NCBI GenBank assembly: GCA_007922305.1
Contig: ML677341.1
Span: 71,114,421 to 71,178,420, forward strand
Reading direction: 5' to 3'
DNA from: Dermatemys mawii
Lineage: Eukaryota; Chordata; Testudines; Dermatemydidae
Length of the DNA stretch: 64,000 nt
A program made the translations under genes and the position numbers. This document shows, piece after piece, positions 46,227 to 59,849 of this stretch (positions are counted from its first letter, which is position 1; each line of letters starts with the position of its first letter). The notes under the pieces are model-generated. The model saw only the letters and a list, made by a program, of their open reading frames with translations. It was not told where the DNA came from and did not search any database.

Positions 46227-47754
46227 ATGGCTTTTAGTGTTCTCTCTGGCTGTCAGAATGATCACGCCAATTATGCTTATATTAACTTTTCTGATTCTTT
46301 ATGGTAGAGTGAGCACTTTTCTTTTTTAGCAGTACATGAGATAGCCATGGAAGTAGGGGCCTTGGTGGCTTAGAAGATTGGCATAGAAATATACCAATAG
46401 GTAATTGGTTCAAGCCCACTCCAAGTAGGTACTGTACAACAGTACCTGCTCCAGATGTTTCGTAGCTTATGTCAACCAAGTTGGTTATTTCCAATCCACT
46501 TCCAAATGCTCAAAGTACAAAAATTGCCATCATAACTATTACTAGTTTCTACAGTCTGGAAAAAGGCCAGGTTTACATTAGATACTTTTGCTGGATTAGT
46601 AATGTCAGTTAGGTACATGATTTCTAAATGACATTTCTATACCACAAAACCCTAATGGAGACGTAGTTATACTGGCAATAAAATAAAATAAATGAATGTT
46701 TTTGCTGAAATAAGATTCATCTACACTAGGAGGGTTTGCTGCTATAACTATATTGGCAAATCTTTTCTAATGTAGAAACGTCTTATTTCAGTAACCTTTA
46801 TAGGGGAAGATCAAGGAATACTTAACTGCTATTTCCTGTAACTATTGGACCAGTTTGGTGGAGCCATCCAGTGCCCATTTTAAAATAAATTCTAATCCTG
46901 ACAGATTTGTGGTTTGGAAAATTCCCTAAACATTACAGGTAAGAGACGTTGGCTCTAGTATTCCAGATATACAGTGTCTCTTAATAACTTTTTATATCCT
47001 CATTATGGCCCTACTCTTATAAACACACATGTAGTTAACTTTTATGTATGTGTGTAGTCCCATTAGGGTCACTGGGACTATACACATGCAAAAGTGTTTG
47101 CAGGATCGTTGGCCTATAAATCATAGGACTTATGCTATTTTATTTATTTTCCTTTAAAGTGATTCACATGCTAGTGACGTGAGCATACAGAGGGCTTGTT
47201 CAATATACTTTTGCATTTCACAAATCATTACAGGAATAGCACAAAATTAAATGCCCTTAACTCGCATACTTTGTAAACAGAGGCTGAGCAAAAAGTTTAA
47301 TTTGTTTTTTCTCTCTCTCTCTGACATGCTGTGATTTGTTTTCCTGCTTTGTTCTTTGCAGAAAAATTGTAATTTAAAATGAATTAGAAATATATATTAT
47401 AGGCTTTGAGAGTTCTCCTTCCTGTGTGTGGCTGATTTAGTCCATATGTACGTGTTCCTTCTATCTCAAAAATCAAGCCAGATCTATATAATTCACAGTA
47501 TTTACCAAGAGAAAGATTACAATCTCTACTATAGGTTGCTGTATATAAATTACTCTGCCTATATAGATTATCATTCATAGATCAGTGTTCATCTCACACT
47601 TCCCATCATTACCTGGGCTGGGCCAGGGACGCTAATGATCCAATCAGCAGACCAAATTCAGTGATGAAATCTGATAAAAGGCCACCTGAGGCATGTTGTG
47701 CATATGCTAACAAGAAGATTCCAGGGCTGTAAACAGGTCTATTTTTTCAGATTC
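46227..47754. other. 3' flank of SMCO3
   Basis: Candidate AATAAA at 46677-46682. 46725-46800 (CATCTACACTAGGAGGGTTT) resembles one end of the MITE family at 43716. Otherwise nothing recognised. Confidence 0.45.
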
Positions 47755-48942
47755 CAAAAATTACTGCGGAAAAGGATCTGGGGTTATAGTGGATCACAAG
47801 CTAAATATGAGCCAACAGTGTACTACTGTTGCAAAAAAAAGCAAACATAATTCTGGGATGCATTAGCAGGAGTATTGTAAGCAAGACATGAGAAGTAAAT
47901 CTTCTGCTCTTCTCTGTGCTGATTAGGCCTCATCTGAAGTATTGTATCCAGTTCTGGGCACCACATTTCAGGAAAGATGTGGCAAATTGAGAAAGTCCAG
48001 AGAAAAGCAACAAAAATGATTAAAGGTCTAGCAAATGTGACCTATGAGAGAAGATTGAAAAAAACTGGATTTGTTTAGTGTGGAGAAGAGAAGACTGAGA
48101 GGAGACATGATAACAGTTTTCAACTACATAAAAGGTTGTTACAAGGAGGAGAGAGAAAAATTGTTCTTCTTAACCTCTGAAGAGAGGACAAGAAGCAATG
48201 GGCTTAAATTTCAGCAAGAGCAGTTTAGGTTGGACATTAGGAAAAACTTCCTGACTGTCAGAGTAGTTAAGCACTGGAATAAATTGCCTAAGGAGGTTGT
48301 GGAATCTTCATCATTGGGGATTTTTAAGAGCAGGTTGGACAAACACCTGTTAGGTATGGTCTAGATCAGGGGTCTCAAACACTTGGCCTATAGAGTTATT
48401 TCCTGCGGTCTCCAAGCTCCCCTTACCCTCTGCCCCCGCAAATCCTCCAGCATGCCGCAACCCCACTCCTCTGCCTACCTCCAGGCGCTTCCCGCCTTGG
48501 CAGCGCTTAGCGCTTTCAAGGAGGGAAGGGAGAGGAGAGGGTACACGGCGTGCTCAGGGGAGGAGGGGGAGAAGAGGCAGGGCAGGGGTGGGGATTTGGG
48601 AAGGGGTTGGAATAGAGGCAGAGAGGGGGTAGAGTTGGGGTGGGGACTTTGGGAAAGGGGTTGGAATGGGGACGGGAAAGGGATGAGAAGAGGTGGGGCA
48701 GGGGCAGGGCCTCACTGAAGGGATGGAGTGGGGGTGGGGATGGGGGCAGGTCATATCTTTATATGAAAAAATGCCAGTGATGCAGTCCTCAGGCCAATGT
48801 ACTAGTCTTCATGTGGCTCTTGTGGTGATTTGAGTTTGAGATCCCTGATCTAGATAATACTTAGTCCTGCCTTGAGTGCAGGGGACTGGAGTACATGACT
48901 CTCAAGCTCCCTTCCAGTTCTATGATTCTATGAACTATGATA
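47755..48942 (+). mobile_element. 5'-truncated CR1 3' end, interrupted by a hAT MITE
   Basis: Begins in the ORF2 C-terminal region (KDLGVIVDHKLNMSQQC-type text, with a frameshift near 47840) and continues through [17 protein letters not shown] (48085 on) to VVKHWNKLPKEVVESSSLGI. The tail resumes at 48856 after the inserted element and ends TTCTATGATTCTATGAA. Confidence 0.88.
48367..48847 (+). mobile_element. hAT-type MITE (481 bp) inserted in a CR1 tail
   Basis: The left end CAGGGGTCTCAAAC and the reversed right end CAGGGATCTCAAAC are 14-bp inverted repeats with one mismatch. Flanks GTCTAGAT (48359-48366) and ATCTAGAT (48848-48855) are an 8-bp duplication with one mismatch. The G-rich middle gives chance open frames. 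Confidence 0.9.
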
Positions 48943-49060
48943 TTGTGACCAAACAAATCCAAAATACTCATTAATACTTAGCAGTAGTTTTCTATAATAG
49001 TAATAACTAAGTCATATCTGTGAGAAACTACGATATTGGGGAGATTATAACGAAGTAGCT

Positions 49061-49277
49061 CAAGGCTTCTCAAACTGGGGGTCAGGACCCCTCAGTGAGT
49101 CATGAGGTTATTACATGGGGGTCATGAGCTGTCAGCCTCCACTCCAAACCCCGCTTTGCCTCCAACATTTATAATGGTGTTATATATATTAAAAAGTGTT
49201 TTTAATTTATAAGGGGGTCACATTCAGAGGCTTGCTATGTGAAAGGAGTCACCAGTATAAAAGTTTGAGACCTGCTG
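49061..49277 (+). mobile_element. hAT-type MITE (217 bp)
   Basis: Ends CAAGGCTTCTCAAAC and (reverse) CAGCAGGTCTCAAAC. Flanks AAGTAGCT (49053-49060) and GAGTAGTT (49278-49285) agree at 6 of 8 positions, as expected of an older copy. It is related at its tip to the element at 48367. Confidence 0.7.
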
Positions 49278-51540
49278 GAGTAGTTCCTTCTCTTTTCATC
49301 CCCTTCCCATTCTCTTTTTCCTTTCTTCTTCTCCTTCTATCTCCCCTCCTTCTCTTTATATCCCTCTTCCCTTTTCCCCCTTGTCCTTCCCTTTCCTAGG
49401 TCTCATTTCCTCTGTAGGCTGCAGCCTTAGTAGACAATGCAGTTGTGTACACTAGTTTGTCTGCTCCATTCATCAGAAGGGGCATTAGGAGGACCTACAG
49501 ACACACACCTAACAATCCATGTCGGGAGGGGACAAGCCACCATAAACCATTAGGAAATCCCCAGTAAAAATTATAAAAATGCAAAGACAAAAAAAAAATT
49601 CATTCACCTTTCTACATTTCCTTGACAACAGTGGGAAAGAAGGAAAGACAAATCCACTGGGGAAGGAGAAGGGAGAAGAGGGTGCTCATCTCTGTGAAAT
49701 AATCTGAGCAGAGGTTGTGGCAGGCAAGCTGTCCCACAGGATACAGAGCATGGGGGCAGTGACCTCACAGAGGCCTGTGGCAGGTCAGCAGTCCTGCATG
49801 ATCCAGATGAGGCAGCTACCTCACAGAGGTATATGCAGATAAACCAAACAGGAGGAACCTTGTGCTTTACCTTGTAACAGGCTAAAGTCAACTGTGATTT
49901 AGCGCAGATATTTACCAAATTCTTTTCTCTAAATCCAACAAAAGTATAATTTGGGCAGTTATTTTTATTTGTAATGGAACTGTTGGCCCCTTCCCAGGGG
50001 TGAAAGTAACTACAGACACTTACTGGTACGGGGTTGGCTCTGGCCCCCTGAAGAGGCGGGGCCTCAGGTAGAAGGGGTGGGGCTGGGGTCAGAGTTGGCC
50101 CCAGCCTGCCTGGTACCGGTAAGTGCTATAGTTACACTTACACTTAAATGTCTGTAGCCTTTTAAATTGCCAGTCCCTGGCAGCTGTTCCCTTTGCCCTC
50201 CCCTCCCCTCACTGTTGGTGGTCAGGGGTGGGGTAAAAGGGACAGGGACTTTAAAGCACTGCAGGGTCCTTTGCCTTGGCAGCGGTTTAATGTTGCTGCA
50301 CCCCCCTACTGGCAGGGCTGTCAATGTGGGGAGGGGCACAGCAACATTAAAGCGCTGTGAATGTGAAGGACCATCTATAAGCGCTGCTGCGGCAGCGCTT
50401 TAACATCCTTTCTTCTTTTGCCTCCCCTGTCGGCGGCCCTGCTGATTCAGACCCATCCTCTGTGTGAGCTGGAACTGCCCCTGGGCTAGAGTGGAGCTGA
50501 GCTAAGGACAGAGCAGGAGCTGGGGCTGAGCTGGGGAGCAGAGCTGTGCTGGCCAGAGCCAGAGAAAACCAGAGAAGCAGTCCAGAGAGCAGACCTGTCC
50601 TAGTGTTGCCAACTTTCTAATGACGCAAAACTGCAGCCCCCTGCCCGACCCCACTCCTTCTCCAAAGCCCCACCCCCTCGCTCTTCCCCACCCTCACTCA
50701 CTTTCACTGGGCTGGGGTAGGGGGTTGGGATGCGGGAGGAGGGTGAGGGCTCTGGCTGGGGATGCGGGCTTTGGGGTGGGGCTGGGGATGAGGAGTTTGG
50801 GATGCAGGAAGGGGCTCTTGGCTGGGGCAGATAGTTGGGGTGTATGGGCTCTGAGCTGGGGGTGTGGGCTCCAGGTGGGACCAGAAATGAGGTGTTCAGG
50901 GTATGGAAGAGGGCTCCAGGCTGAGGTGGTGGTTAGGGAGTGGGTGGGAGGGGAGAGGACTCTGGCTGGGGGTGCAGGCTCTGGGGTGGGGCCGAGGATG
51001 AAGGGTCTGGGATTCAGGCTGAGGCAGGGGGTTCGGGTGCAGCATCTCGTTCCCCCAACCCCTAGGTGCATGGGTGGCCAGGGAGGCTCTGCACGCTGCC
51101 CTTGTCCCTGCAGGTGCCGCCCCTGCAGCTCCCATTGGTCATGGTTCCCAGACAATGGGAGCTGTGGAGCTGGCCCTTGGGTCCGTGGATAGTTTACTCG
51201 AAGGCGTGCACCTTGGCATCTGCACACAAGAGAATGAAGGGTCACCCATGTAATTAGTGGAGCCGTGCAAGCATGGCTCCACTAATTAGGTGCTTGGACC
51301 CCGGAGAAGACGCACATGTAAGTTGTGGTGGTGGCCTTGTGGGAGTGGGAGGTGAGAACAGGGAGGGGAGAAATTTGGGACATGCAGGGCTGCAGTGCAG
51401 AGAAAGAGGCGACTTTCCCCAGTTCCAGGGCTGATGGTGCTGGGGAGAGAACCCCCTCCTTCCCAGCCACAGCTCGGGGGCTGCCGTTGGGGGGGAGGGG
51501 TCGGGCAGAGAGGGCACATCCATCGTATTAGGAAGGTAAG
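49278..51540. repeat. Repeat-rich, G-rich intergenic stretch
   Basis: 49280-49410 is a pyrimidine tract. 49995-50420 holds GAAAGTAACT..TACGGGG text typical of turtle repeats, with AGCGCT-type half palindromes. 50620-51060 is a degenerate G-rich minisatellite with GGGCTCTGG, GGGGATG and GGGGTGTGGG variants repeating irregularly. The open frames across it (up to 190 codons) are low-complexity artefacts on both strands. Confidence 0.55.
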
Positions 51541-51599
51541 ACTACGGGGGGCGGCAAAGGTTCCTAAGCAGGGTGGGGGAGGGGGAGAAGCCGAGGCTG

Positions 51600-52350
51600 G
51601 GCGCAGGGCGAGTGACAGAGTGACATCATGAGGGGGCGGGGCATGGGGCGAAGGGGCAGGGGGAGCTTAGAAGCGGTGAAGCAGCCTGGTGACCCCCGGG
51701 GGCGGGGGCGCATGAGCAGCCCCAGCCCATTGAACCCTCCCGGCCCGCGCAGCCTCGTGGCGTCCCCAGAACAGGGACACGCCCCTTTTCGCTGTTATCG
51801 CCCTCTCCCGTTGCCGCGTCACGTGACCCCCGCTAACGGACGGCAGAGCGTGCTTTCCTCCGGCTGCCGCACCATAGAGCCTGAGGAGATCTTTTTCAGA
51901 CCGGCCCGAGGTAGGCGACGCTCTGGCTGCAGATTTCCGGCACCTCTAAGGCTCGGGCCTCTCCGGAGGTTCCGAGGCGGAAGTGGCGCGCGCGTCCCGC
52001 CCGCGACCATTGAAGATGGCGGTGAGGCCGAGGAGGCGAGGAGCCGGCGGGACAGCGTAGAAACTGCCGCCCCGGAGCGAGGCGGAGGAGCTTGACTCCC
52101 GCCCTTGGGAGGGGTGAGAAGAGAGCAGCAGGGTGGTGGGCGGACCCGTGCGCTGCCCGTGCCTAGGCTGCTTCTCTGCTCTCGCGTCCCGACCTTTGCC
52201 CCCCGGGGCGTGGGGAGCAGCAGCCCGGGGACCTGGAGGGCCCCGGGGGGAGGGGCGGTTATCGTGGAGCTGCAGGAGAGAGGTGGAGGAGGGTTTTGCG
52301 GGCCCCACGGCCTCTTCTCTCCCCACCCCCCCCATCCTCGCCTGCCAGCG
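51600..52350. promoter_or_regulatory. CpG-rich promoter region of WBP11, possibly bidirectional
   Basis: GC- and CpG-rich DNA directly before WBP11. GTCACGTGAC at 51818-51827 is a perfect palindromic E-box (USF/TFE3 type). CGGAAGTG at 51978-51985 is an ETS/GABP-type site. AAGATGGCGG at 52013-52022 is a YY1-type element as found just after the start sites of TATA-less housekeeping genes. C12orf60 diverges to the left on the minus strand, so this region is the natural shared promoter. I could not define the C12orf60 leader exon. Confidence 0.75.
51978..52021 (+). other. WBP11: Probable WBP11 5' leader exon, right end
   Basis: The donor GTGAGG begins at 52022 after AAGATGGCG. The exon start is unknown and must lie upstream, near the E-box and ETS site. 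The ATG in AAGATGGCG would be an upstream start codon if included. Confidence 0.45.
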
Positions 52351-54739
52351 GGCCCAGGCTAGCGGCTCTGGGGGGCAGGAGCCGAAGTGCTGGGGAAGTT
52401 CGAGGGAGGGGGCAGGTGCCGGCATCCGGCCGGTTGTGGTCAGCAGAGGAAGGGCTTGTTCCCAGTCGCCTCTGTGTCTCAGGCTCACTGCGCCCTGTTG
52501 GCTCAGACCTCGTGTCCTCCAGGCCTGGAGTCTATACAGGAAGGGGGCTCGCACCCAACTGCTCTGTCTAGAGACGAGGTGAAGTTAAGGCTGCGAGCCC
52601 GTCAACAGCCCGAGGGTCTGATGCCCTCAGGGTGTTTGAAGCGGGATGCTGGGGGAGGCATTCTCGGTATTACGTGCCTGAGAAATGCAGAGTTTGAGAC
52701 TCTTCTGTGAGAGATATAAATCTGTTAAGTCCCACCGCACAGCGGACCTGGCTAGAGAGAGTGTGATCTGAAAACCCAAACTTGTGCTGCTTTAACTATC
52801 CATAAGAGATGGTTTATTTTATCACTAAAGCAAAACCTAGATTGCTTTAGTTGTAAGTGTGGCTGTTATGATGCTTTATGGCCTGGAAGTACAGATAAAA
52901 GCATTTTACAAATGTTGAATTAAACAGAGTATTTTTGAATGCAATCATTCCTAGTCCTTCAGTAAGGGCACAATCTGCTCACATACTCAAGGCACCTAAT
53001 GCCACTTTACTGCACTGCTCAGTACCTTAAAGGCAATTATATGATTATAATTATCATTATATAGCAGATTATTAGAAGTTTCATTAGACACAAGCTAGCG
53101 TGTCTTCATATCCAAACTTTATAGCTCCAGATAAATTAGAGCACTTGCATAGAAAGGGGAAAGGTAGTATGATAGATCTTCACACTTTGTACTAAAGATG
53201 CAATTTATGAAAAAATCTAAGTCTAGATGTTCAACAATGCACATTTTTGAGACCCTTCACATAAAGGAGAGCAGATGATAAATTTGGTATTCCTGTGATA
53301 GAGAGGTAATTGGTACGGGATGTATGGAAAGAGTGCACAGAGAAGTATATGTGTAGACTGCAGCAGGACCACAAAGCTTGTGCAGCGTTAGATTCAATTG
53401 GCTGTCATGTTTCCATTTGGATGGTTGTTTAATGGAGCACAATAATTTCTGAATACTGCATCGGATCAATTCTAAAATTTCAAGGAATGTTCTAGGTATC
53501 AGTGGACAGAAAAACTCTATTGATTTTGAGGAAGTTGAGAAGGGGAAGTGGGAGACATGCAGAGCTCCTGCCATAGATTTAGCAGAGCTGCCCACACCTT
53601 TAAGTACCTCTGTAGTTGTTTACAGATTAAATAACTTGTTGATGAAGCTAACACTTTGCAGCATAACAATACCCCATCTCTTCTCTGTCCATCCTCCCAA
53701 TAGAATTTGATATTGACATTCTGAATGGTTTATCTCCCAGACAGAAAGAAGACAAATAATAAATGAGGGAGAATAGGGGGGGCACAGCCATGGTATGTAG
53801 GCCAGTGGAGAAGCGTGGAAAGAAGGGGAAACCTTGTTATGAGGGAAGGGGGAATGTGGGACACAGAACCCCCGGCATGGCAGTGAAATGGGAGATCACA
53901 CTGAATCACTGGTGAGTGGGGAGAATGGGGGACCCTGCAGTGGGAGGGTTGGAGAGCACTCAGAGATCCTGTCATGAGGTTTGGGGTGTTTCAGAGAGTC
54001 CCTGAAATAGAGGGATGAGATGATGATGTACAGGGAATGGTGCGGGGGAGAGTGAGGAATGCATGGAGCCCTGGTGTGTGCAATGAGTTCTGCCCTATAA
54101 GTCTGCTCCTGAACCAGACCTAAGCCCAGCTGACCAAACCCTAGAGGTTTGAGTCATTTTCCAACCCAGCCTTGACATATGTCCCCAAACCTGAATCAGC
54201 CCTGCTGTTGGAATTGCAGCAGCTGTGGGCCATGCTCACACTGTCCATGAACTCCTTCTGCACTGTGAGCTGCAGAAAGAGAGGCAATGTGATGGTCACC
54301 AGGAGCAGAGCATGTAGCCAGTGCTGAGCTGACCGTGTCATGGAGCATGTGAGCCCAAGAGGATATGGTTGTTGTCGCACCTGACCCGGGTCTGACACTT
54401 CTAGTTGTGTTGGGCTTAGGTTGAGTTGCAGGGCTCTACTCTGATCACAGAAGCAACAAGGTGTGCAAAACCCTAGTAAATACAAGCATTATATTTTTCA
54501 TTCGCGTATTTAAATGAATGAGATGTAGTAGTCATTTGCTGATGAATCGGTGTGGTTGTGCAGCTTTATATGTTTGCCTGAGTCTGCAGAGGCACTTTGA
54601 ACATTCTTGAGAGCTGGGATTTAGGGAGGAGATAGACATTTGAGTTTCTGGGAAACAAGCACTAATGAGGGGGAAAGAGGAGGAATTGGAGTATGCTGAC
54701 TACTACATAGAACATGTGATGTGGCTTTTTCTTTTTCAG
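52351..54739 (+). other. WBP11 intron 1
   Basis: Ends TTTTTCAG at 54739. No recognised repeat with definable ends. The GC content drops sharply after about 52700. Confidence 0.6.
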
Positions 54740-54792
54740 GTGTCTCTTTTTTTCCCCCATTTTATTGAAGCAATAACAAAAAATTGGTCAAA

Positions 54793-57700
54793 ATGGGGCG
54801 GAGATCAACATCCTCCACCAAGAGTGGGAAGTTCATGAACCCGACAGACCAAGCCCGTAAGTATCCACTAAATTTCTTGTTGTAAGCATGGTTAATTTAT
54901 CTGAGGTAAAGATGGGAATGAAAGGTCAGGTTCCACAAACATTGTGTAGTTGGAGGAGGAAACAAAACTACACACGTCTGTTCCTCCTGCATTAATGCAA
55001 TTACTAAGATTCTGATGGTCAAATAAGCATCTAGAAACAAGCAAAAAGATCAACTCTCTCTCACTATCAAATAATTCAGCTGGTTGTGATTAGCAATTTT
55101 TTAAGTTTGTCCAAAATGTAGATTATTTTTTAAAAAAATCATGTTTTTTCTATTCTATGCATAGAATATTTCAGTTTCCAGGGGTTAATCATTTAATGCT
55201 CATTAAATGATTACGGTTTTGTTTCAAAAAGACTCCTTACTCCAGAACTTGTTATGGAAATTAGGTTGTCATGTTTAGAAATATGTTCTGCTTTTGGAGG
55301 AATGAGGTTGCTGGTACGGCCATCTGTCCTTCTTTCTATAGTGGGTATGAAATATAATTGTTTCTAATTGAATATCTGTGACTGTGAAAGTGGGGGTGGA
55401 TAAAATTTGGCTTTTAAATCACAAGCTGTTAAGAAACAGAACTCCAGTAGTCATGCGGGAAGAGTTATGAGTATATTTGCTTCTTTTTCAATTCGTCATT
55501 TCTCTCCTCTGCAGGTAAGGAGGCCCGGAAGAGAGAGCTGAAGAAGGTAAGACACATACTGTCCCTAAGAACACCTGACTAGCACCGTTCTAATATGCTT
55601 CATATTCTGAACTGTTATGGGCGTGAGACAATAGGTAGAATCCAGCCTTTCTGGTTTGCTCCTCAGGAGTCACTTTCTTTCTGTGGAAAATGTTGTCTGA
55701 TCAAGTAATTTAAAGGAATGTTGTCAATTTAAATCACATTTGTTTGAATTTTGTTAACCTACAACTTTTACTTATAATACCTAAAAGAGGGGGGAAAAAT
55801 GAGATTTTTCCTCCCTGTTTACTTTGATTTTATATCACTTTTTATGTTCCCCTGTTGTTTGTGTGGGTCTCTTCAAAAGCTACTGGGGTGGGAGAAACAT
55901 TTTTAAATGTGGGGAGGAAAAAGACTAATATTGCAACAATTGGCAGTGCGGGGAAACAGTATATATGAAATACCCAAAAGTACTTTAATTCAGTGGTTCT
56001 CAACCAGGGGTATGCAGTGGTCTTTCAGGGGTACATCAACTCACCTAGATAATTTGGTTAGTTTTACAACAGGCTACATAAAAAACACTGACATAGTACA
56101 AACTAAAATTTCATAAAAGACAATGACTTGTTCATACTGCTCTGTATACTATACATTGAAATGTAAGTACAATATTTATATTCCTGTTTTTTATTTTATA
56201 ATTATATGGTAAAAATGGGAAAGTAAGCAATTTTTCAGTAATAGTGTGCTGTGACAGTTGTATTTTTGTTTGATTTTTTAAGCAAATAGTTTATAAGTGA
56301 GGTGAAACTTGAGAATACTCAAGACAAATCAGAGTCCTAAAAGGGGTACAGTAGTTTGGAAAGGTTCAGTCACTGTTTTAACTCACTTTTAAAATGGACC
56401 TTACAGGATGTATGAAGTGATTAACATTTGTAAAGCACTTTGAAAAGAATGAATGAATTTATTTCTCTTTCCTAAGGAAGTTCCTTGAGCACATTTAGAA
56501 GTCCCGGAAACCTGATTTACAAAGAGAAATGTGTGATACCATAGATTATATCTGTTCCCCTATTTATCTTAGAACAGTAACATTATTCCTAATTCTTTAT
56601 TCCCTGACCTTCTCAGAACAAGAAGCAGCGGATGATGGTACGCGCAGCTGTACTTAAGATGAAAGATCCCAAACAGATCATTCGGGACATGGAAAAATTG
56701 GATGAGATGGGTGAGTGAGTACCATCTGGAGGGACTTACATTTAGGGCAAGAAGGGAGATGGAAGGATCAGATAAGGGGAGGTGAGAATTGAGAGATGGG
56801 ACAAGATGGGCTTGGGGTTAATGGAGGGACTGCCTGGGTTGTAACTGCAGAAACTTTGCTAAACACTGGCTTTTGCTTGTTAGAAGAATTGGAGAAGGAA
56901 AGTAGGTAAATTGTTCTTGGAACGGGAATAGACTGTGAACTTTCTCAAGGTAATTTTGGATGACTAGGCATGCCTATGGAAGACGAAAGGATAGGAGCAG
57001 TGCATATTGTCTCTAATGGCTGTGTAAAAGGAGACAATCCCGATAAGCATCTGGAGACCTGATGGAAAGCTGATTCAGATAGTCACGATCATTGTCTGCA
57101 GAGGTTGCTATATTGAACATGTGTGCAGTATATGCAATTGGGTAATCATGGCTTCTGTTACAAGTCTCCCCTATAATTTCCTTTTTGGAATTGTTTGTTG
57201 CCTTGGTCCTACTCTCCCGGATCAGAGTTTAACCCAGTACAGCAGCCACAACTTAATGAGAAGGTGCTGAAGGACAAACGTAAGAAGCTGCGTGAGACCT
57301 TTGAGCGAATTTTGCGGCTCTATGAGAAGGAGAATCCTGACATCTACAAAGAACTGCGCAAGCTGGAAGTGGAGTATGAGCAGAAGAGATCGCAGCTCAG
57401 CCAATACTTCGATGCTGTCAAGGTAACATTGTTCCGTACTTATTCAACATGGCAGGGACTGAGGACTGTTTTCATTAAGATGCATACTGTGCACCTTGGC
57501 CACCTCCTCAGTCATAGTATTAGCAGGGAAAACATGATGAACAAACAATATGTCCTCAGTGTCCCTGTGATGTACTATATTTTATTTCTTGGAAGGTTAC
57601 AGGGAAGGATTGTTCTGGAATGGTTTTACAATGGAAGCCCTAACTATCTTGTATACCCTGGCTTGTGAGATATGTCTTTTGTAACATTAATGAAGCTAAT

Positions 57701-59817
57701 TTTGTTTGAAAATCCTCTTAAGTTTGTATGCATGTAATGAGTGACTCTCAGCATTTAATTACAAGTGTTTCTGTGGTATATAGTATATTTGTATCTGTGT
57801 CCCTAAGCTCTGTCCCAGTCAACTTTAAATCCTTCCTATAATGGGTGCTTCCCAGATACTCTGGAAGGACATGGGTGTTCTTGCCTGCAGTATGCCTTTG
57901 TTTGGGAACTAAGGACATGTTGACACTAAAACCTTAAGTTGGCCCATATTAGATCAACTTACAGGTACAGGTTCATGTCCACACTACAGCTGGTTCATGT
58001 CCACACTACCCTCCTTCAGTCAGTGGTGTGTGTCATCACCAGGAATGCTTCTACCAACCTAAGGCAGCATGGGGACTTTGAGAACCGGGTTCAGACCTCC
58101 ACTTGCAGCTCCCCACTGGGTGTCTGGCTGCCCCACAGACTCCCCACCAGCTCTGCTCTCCGTTCCCTGCTGGGAGCCTTGCTCTTAGCTGTCAGCTCCC
58201 TGCTGGAAGTGGGGCAGCTGCCTGGGCTCCGAGCAGGACCCTGGGAGAAGCCCAGCGGGGAGCCTGGGTAGCAGCTCAGCTGGAATCGGGTAGCCCGGAC
58301 CCTGGGGGCAGCCCAGCTCAGAGCGGGGAGACCGCTGGGCTGGGAGCAGAGAAATTGACAAGAATGACAGTCAACAGCTGATGTAAGTAAGGCTGTGTCT
58401 ACAAGAACACTATATTGCCCTAACTGCTCCTGTATAAGTAAGCCTCATGTGGATTGGAGTTATGTCTGTGTAGTAGGGCACTTACATCAGAGGGAGCAAG
58501 GTGGTAGTGTGTACGCTGACATAGGTCGATATAAGCTGCCTTATGTTGACCTAACTGTTATGTAGACCTGGGCTACATATCTTAAGAGGAATATAAGCTT
58601 GATCAGGTTTTGATTATTTGAATTGGGAAATGTTTTCCGTTAGCTAAGTTCTGTTTGCTACTTTTGACCAAAGAAGCCTTAATTATCTTATTCACGTGAT
58701 CCTGTTTCTCAAAATGTTAATTCAGGGGTCTAACAGAGAGTGACATACCACTTGGACACACACCCTTGTGAATAACCATTTTTATGAGAAGGAAGGAACT
58801 GACTCCCTACCCTCTATAGTCTATAAAGTGAGGAGTGTACTCTTCTGTCTGCCTCCTAAGAGATTAACCTGCATGCTCTTTGTTTTGCAGAATGCACAAC
58901 ACGTTGAGGTGGAGAGTATACCCCTGCCAGACATGCCTCATGCCCCCTCCAACATCCTTATACAGGACATTCCCCTACCTGGGGCTCAGCCACCTTCTAT
59001 CCTCAAGAAAACATCAGCCTATGGGTAAGAGGGAAGTGTCATGGAGGGGTAATAAATGCTGAACACCCATGTGTTTCTGGTGGGCAGAAGGGGCTGTTGA
59101 TAGAAGTCATGTTTGGGAGAAGGGAATTGGAAGTCCTGAGGGATTGATGAATCCTAAATTCATTTCCCCTCTGTTTTTGCTGCTAAACCCCTTCTTTGTG
59201 CCTTGGTCATCTCTCATATTGACTCTGATAAGGTTCTCTGGTCGTCCTGCATATCTTCTTTTGTACATTAGTCTACCTTAAGCTCCATTGCTAGAGTTCT
59301 CTTCTCTCACTGTGATACTCCTTTTGTCTTATATACTTTCATAGGCTTCTTGTCTGCTGCTGTGTTAAATTCAAGCTTCTATTTCACCTCTTAATCTGGC
59401 CTCTGTCTCACATGTCCTTCTGCTCTCCCTTTCCTGTTACTGATTACTTAGCATCTTTTTATTTCTGTCAGCTTCACGGTGTCTTCATTTTGCCACCTAT
59501 GTTTGTACCAGTTCCCACTTGTCCTTACTCTTCTCCTTCTGTCTTCCTTTAAGCTTATTTCTTCCATAAAGCTTTCTTATCTCTAATATCCATCGGCAGG
59601 GTCTCCAAGTCCTCCCACATTTAATTGGTGACCTCTTTTTTTTTTTTGAATCAGTTCATAAATTCATTGGGCAAGGATCATGCCTTACTCTGTTTTTGTA
59701 AATTTCTAGTGTATTTTCATAGCACTTAGGAGAGGGACAGCTGGATTGTTGTCTAAATGATTGCTGTCAAGGTGATCATGAGGAATTGGGACAGAATTTC
59801 ATGTTTATCTCCTTTAC

Positions 59818-59849
<32 letters not shown>

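Noticed and set aside
50620..51245. 190-codon and 183-codon frames on opposite strands
   Set aside because: They translate a degenerate G-rich minisatellite. The products are low complexity and mirror each other.
51628..52710. Long frames across the WBP11 promoter region
   Set aside because: CpG-rich DNA lacks stop codons. No frame resembles a known protein and the splice signals fit a leader exon instead.
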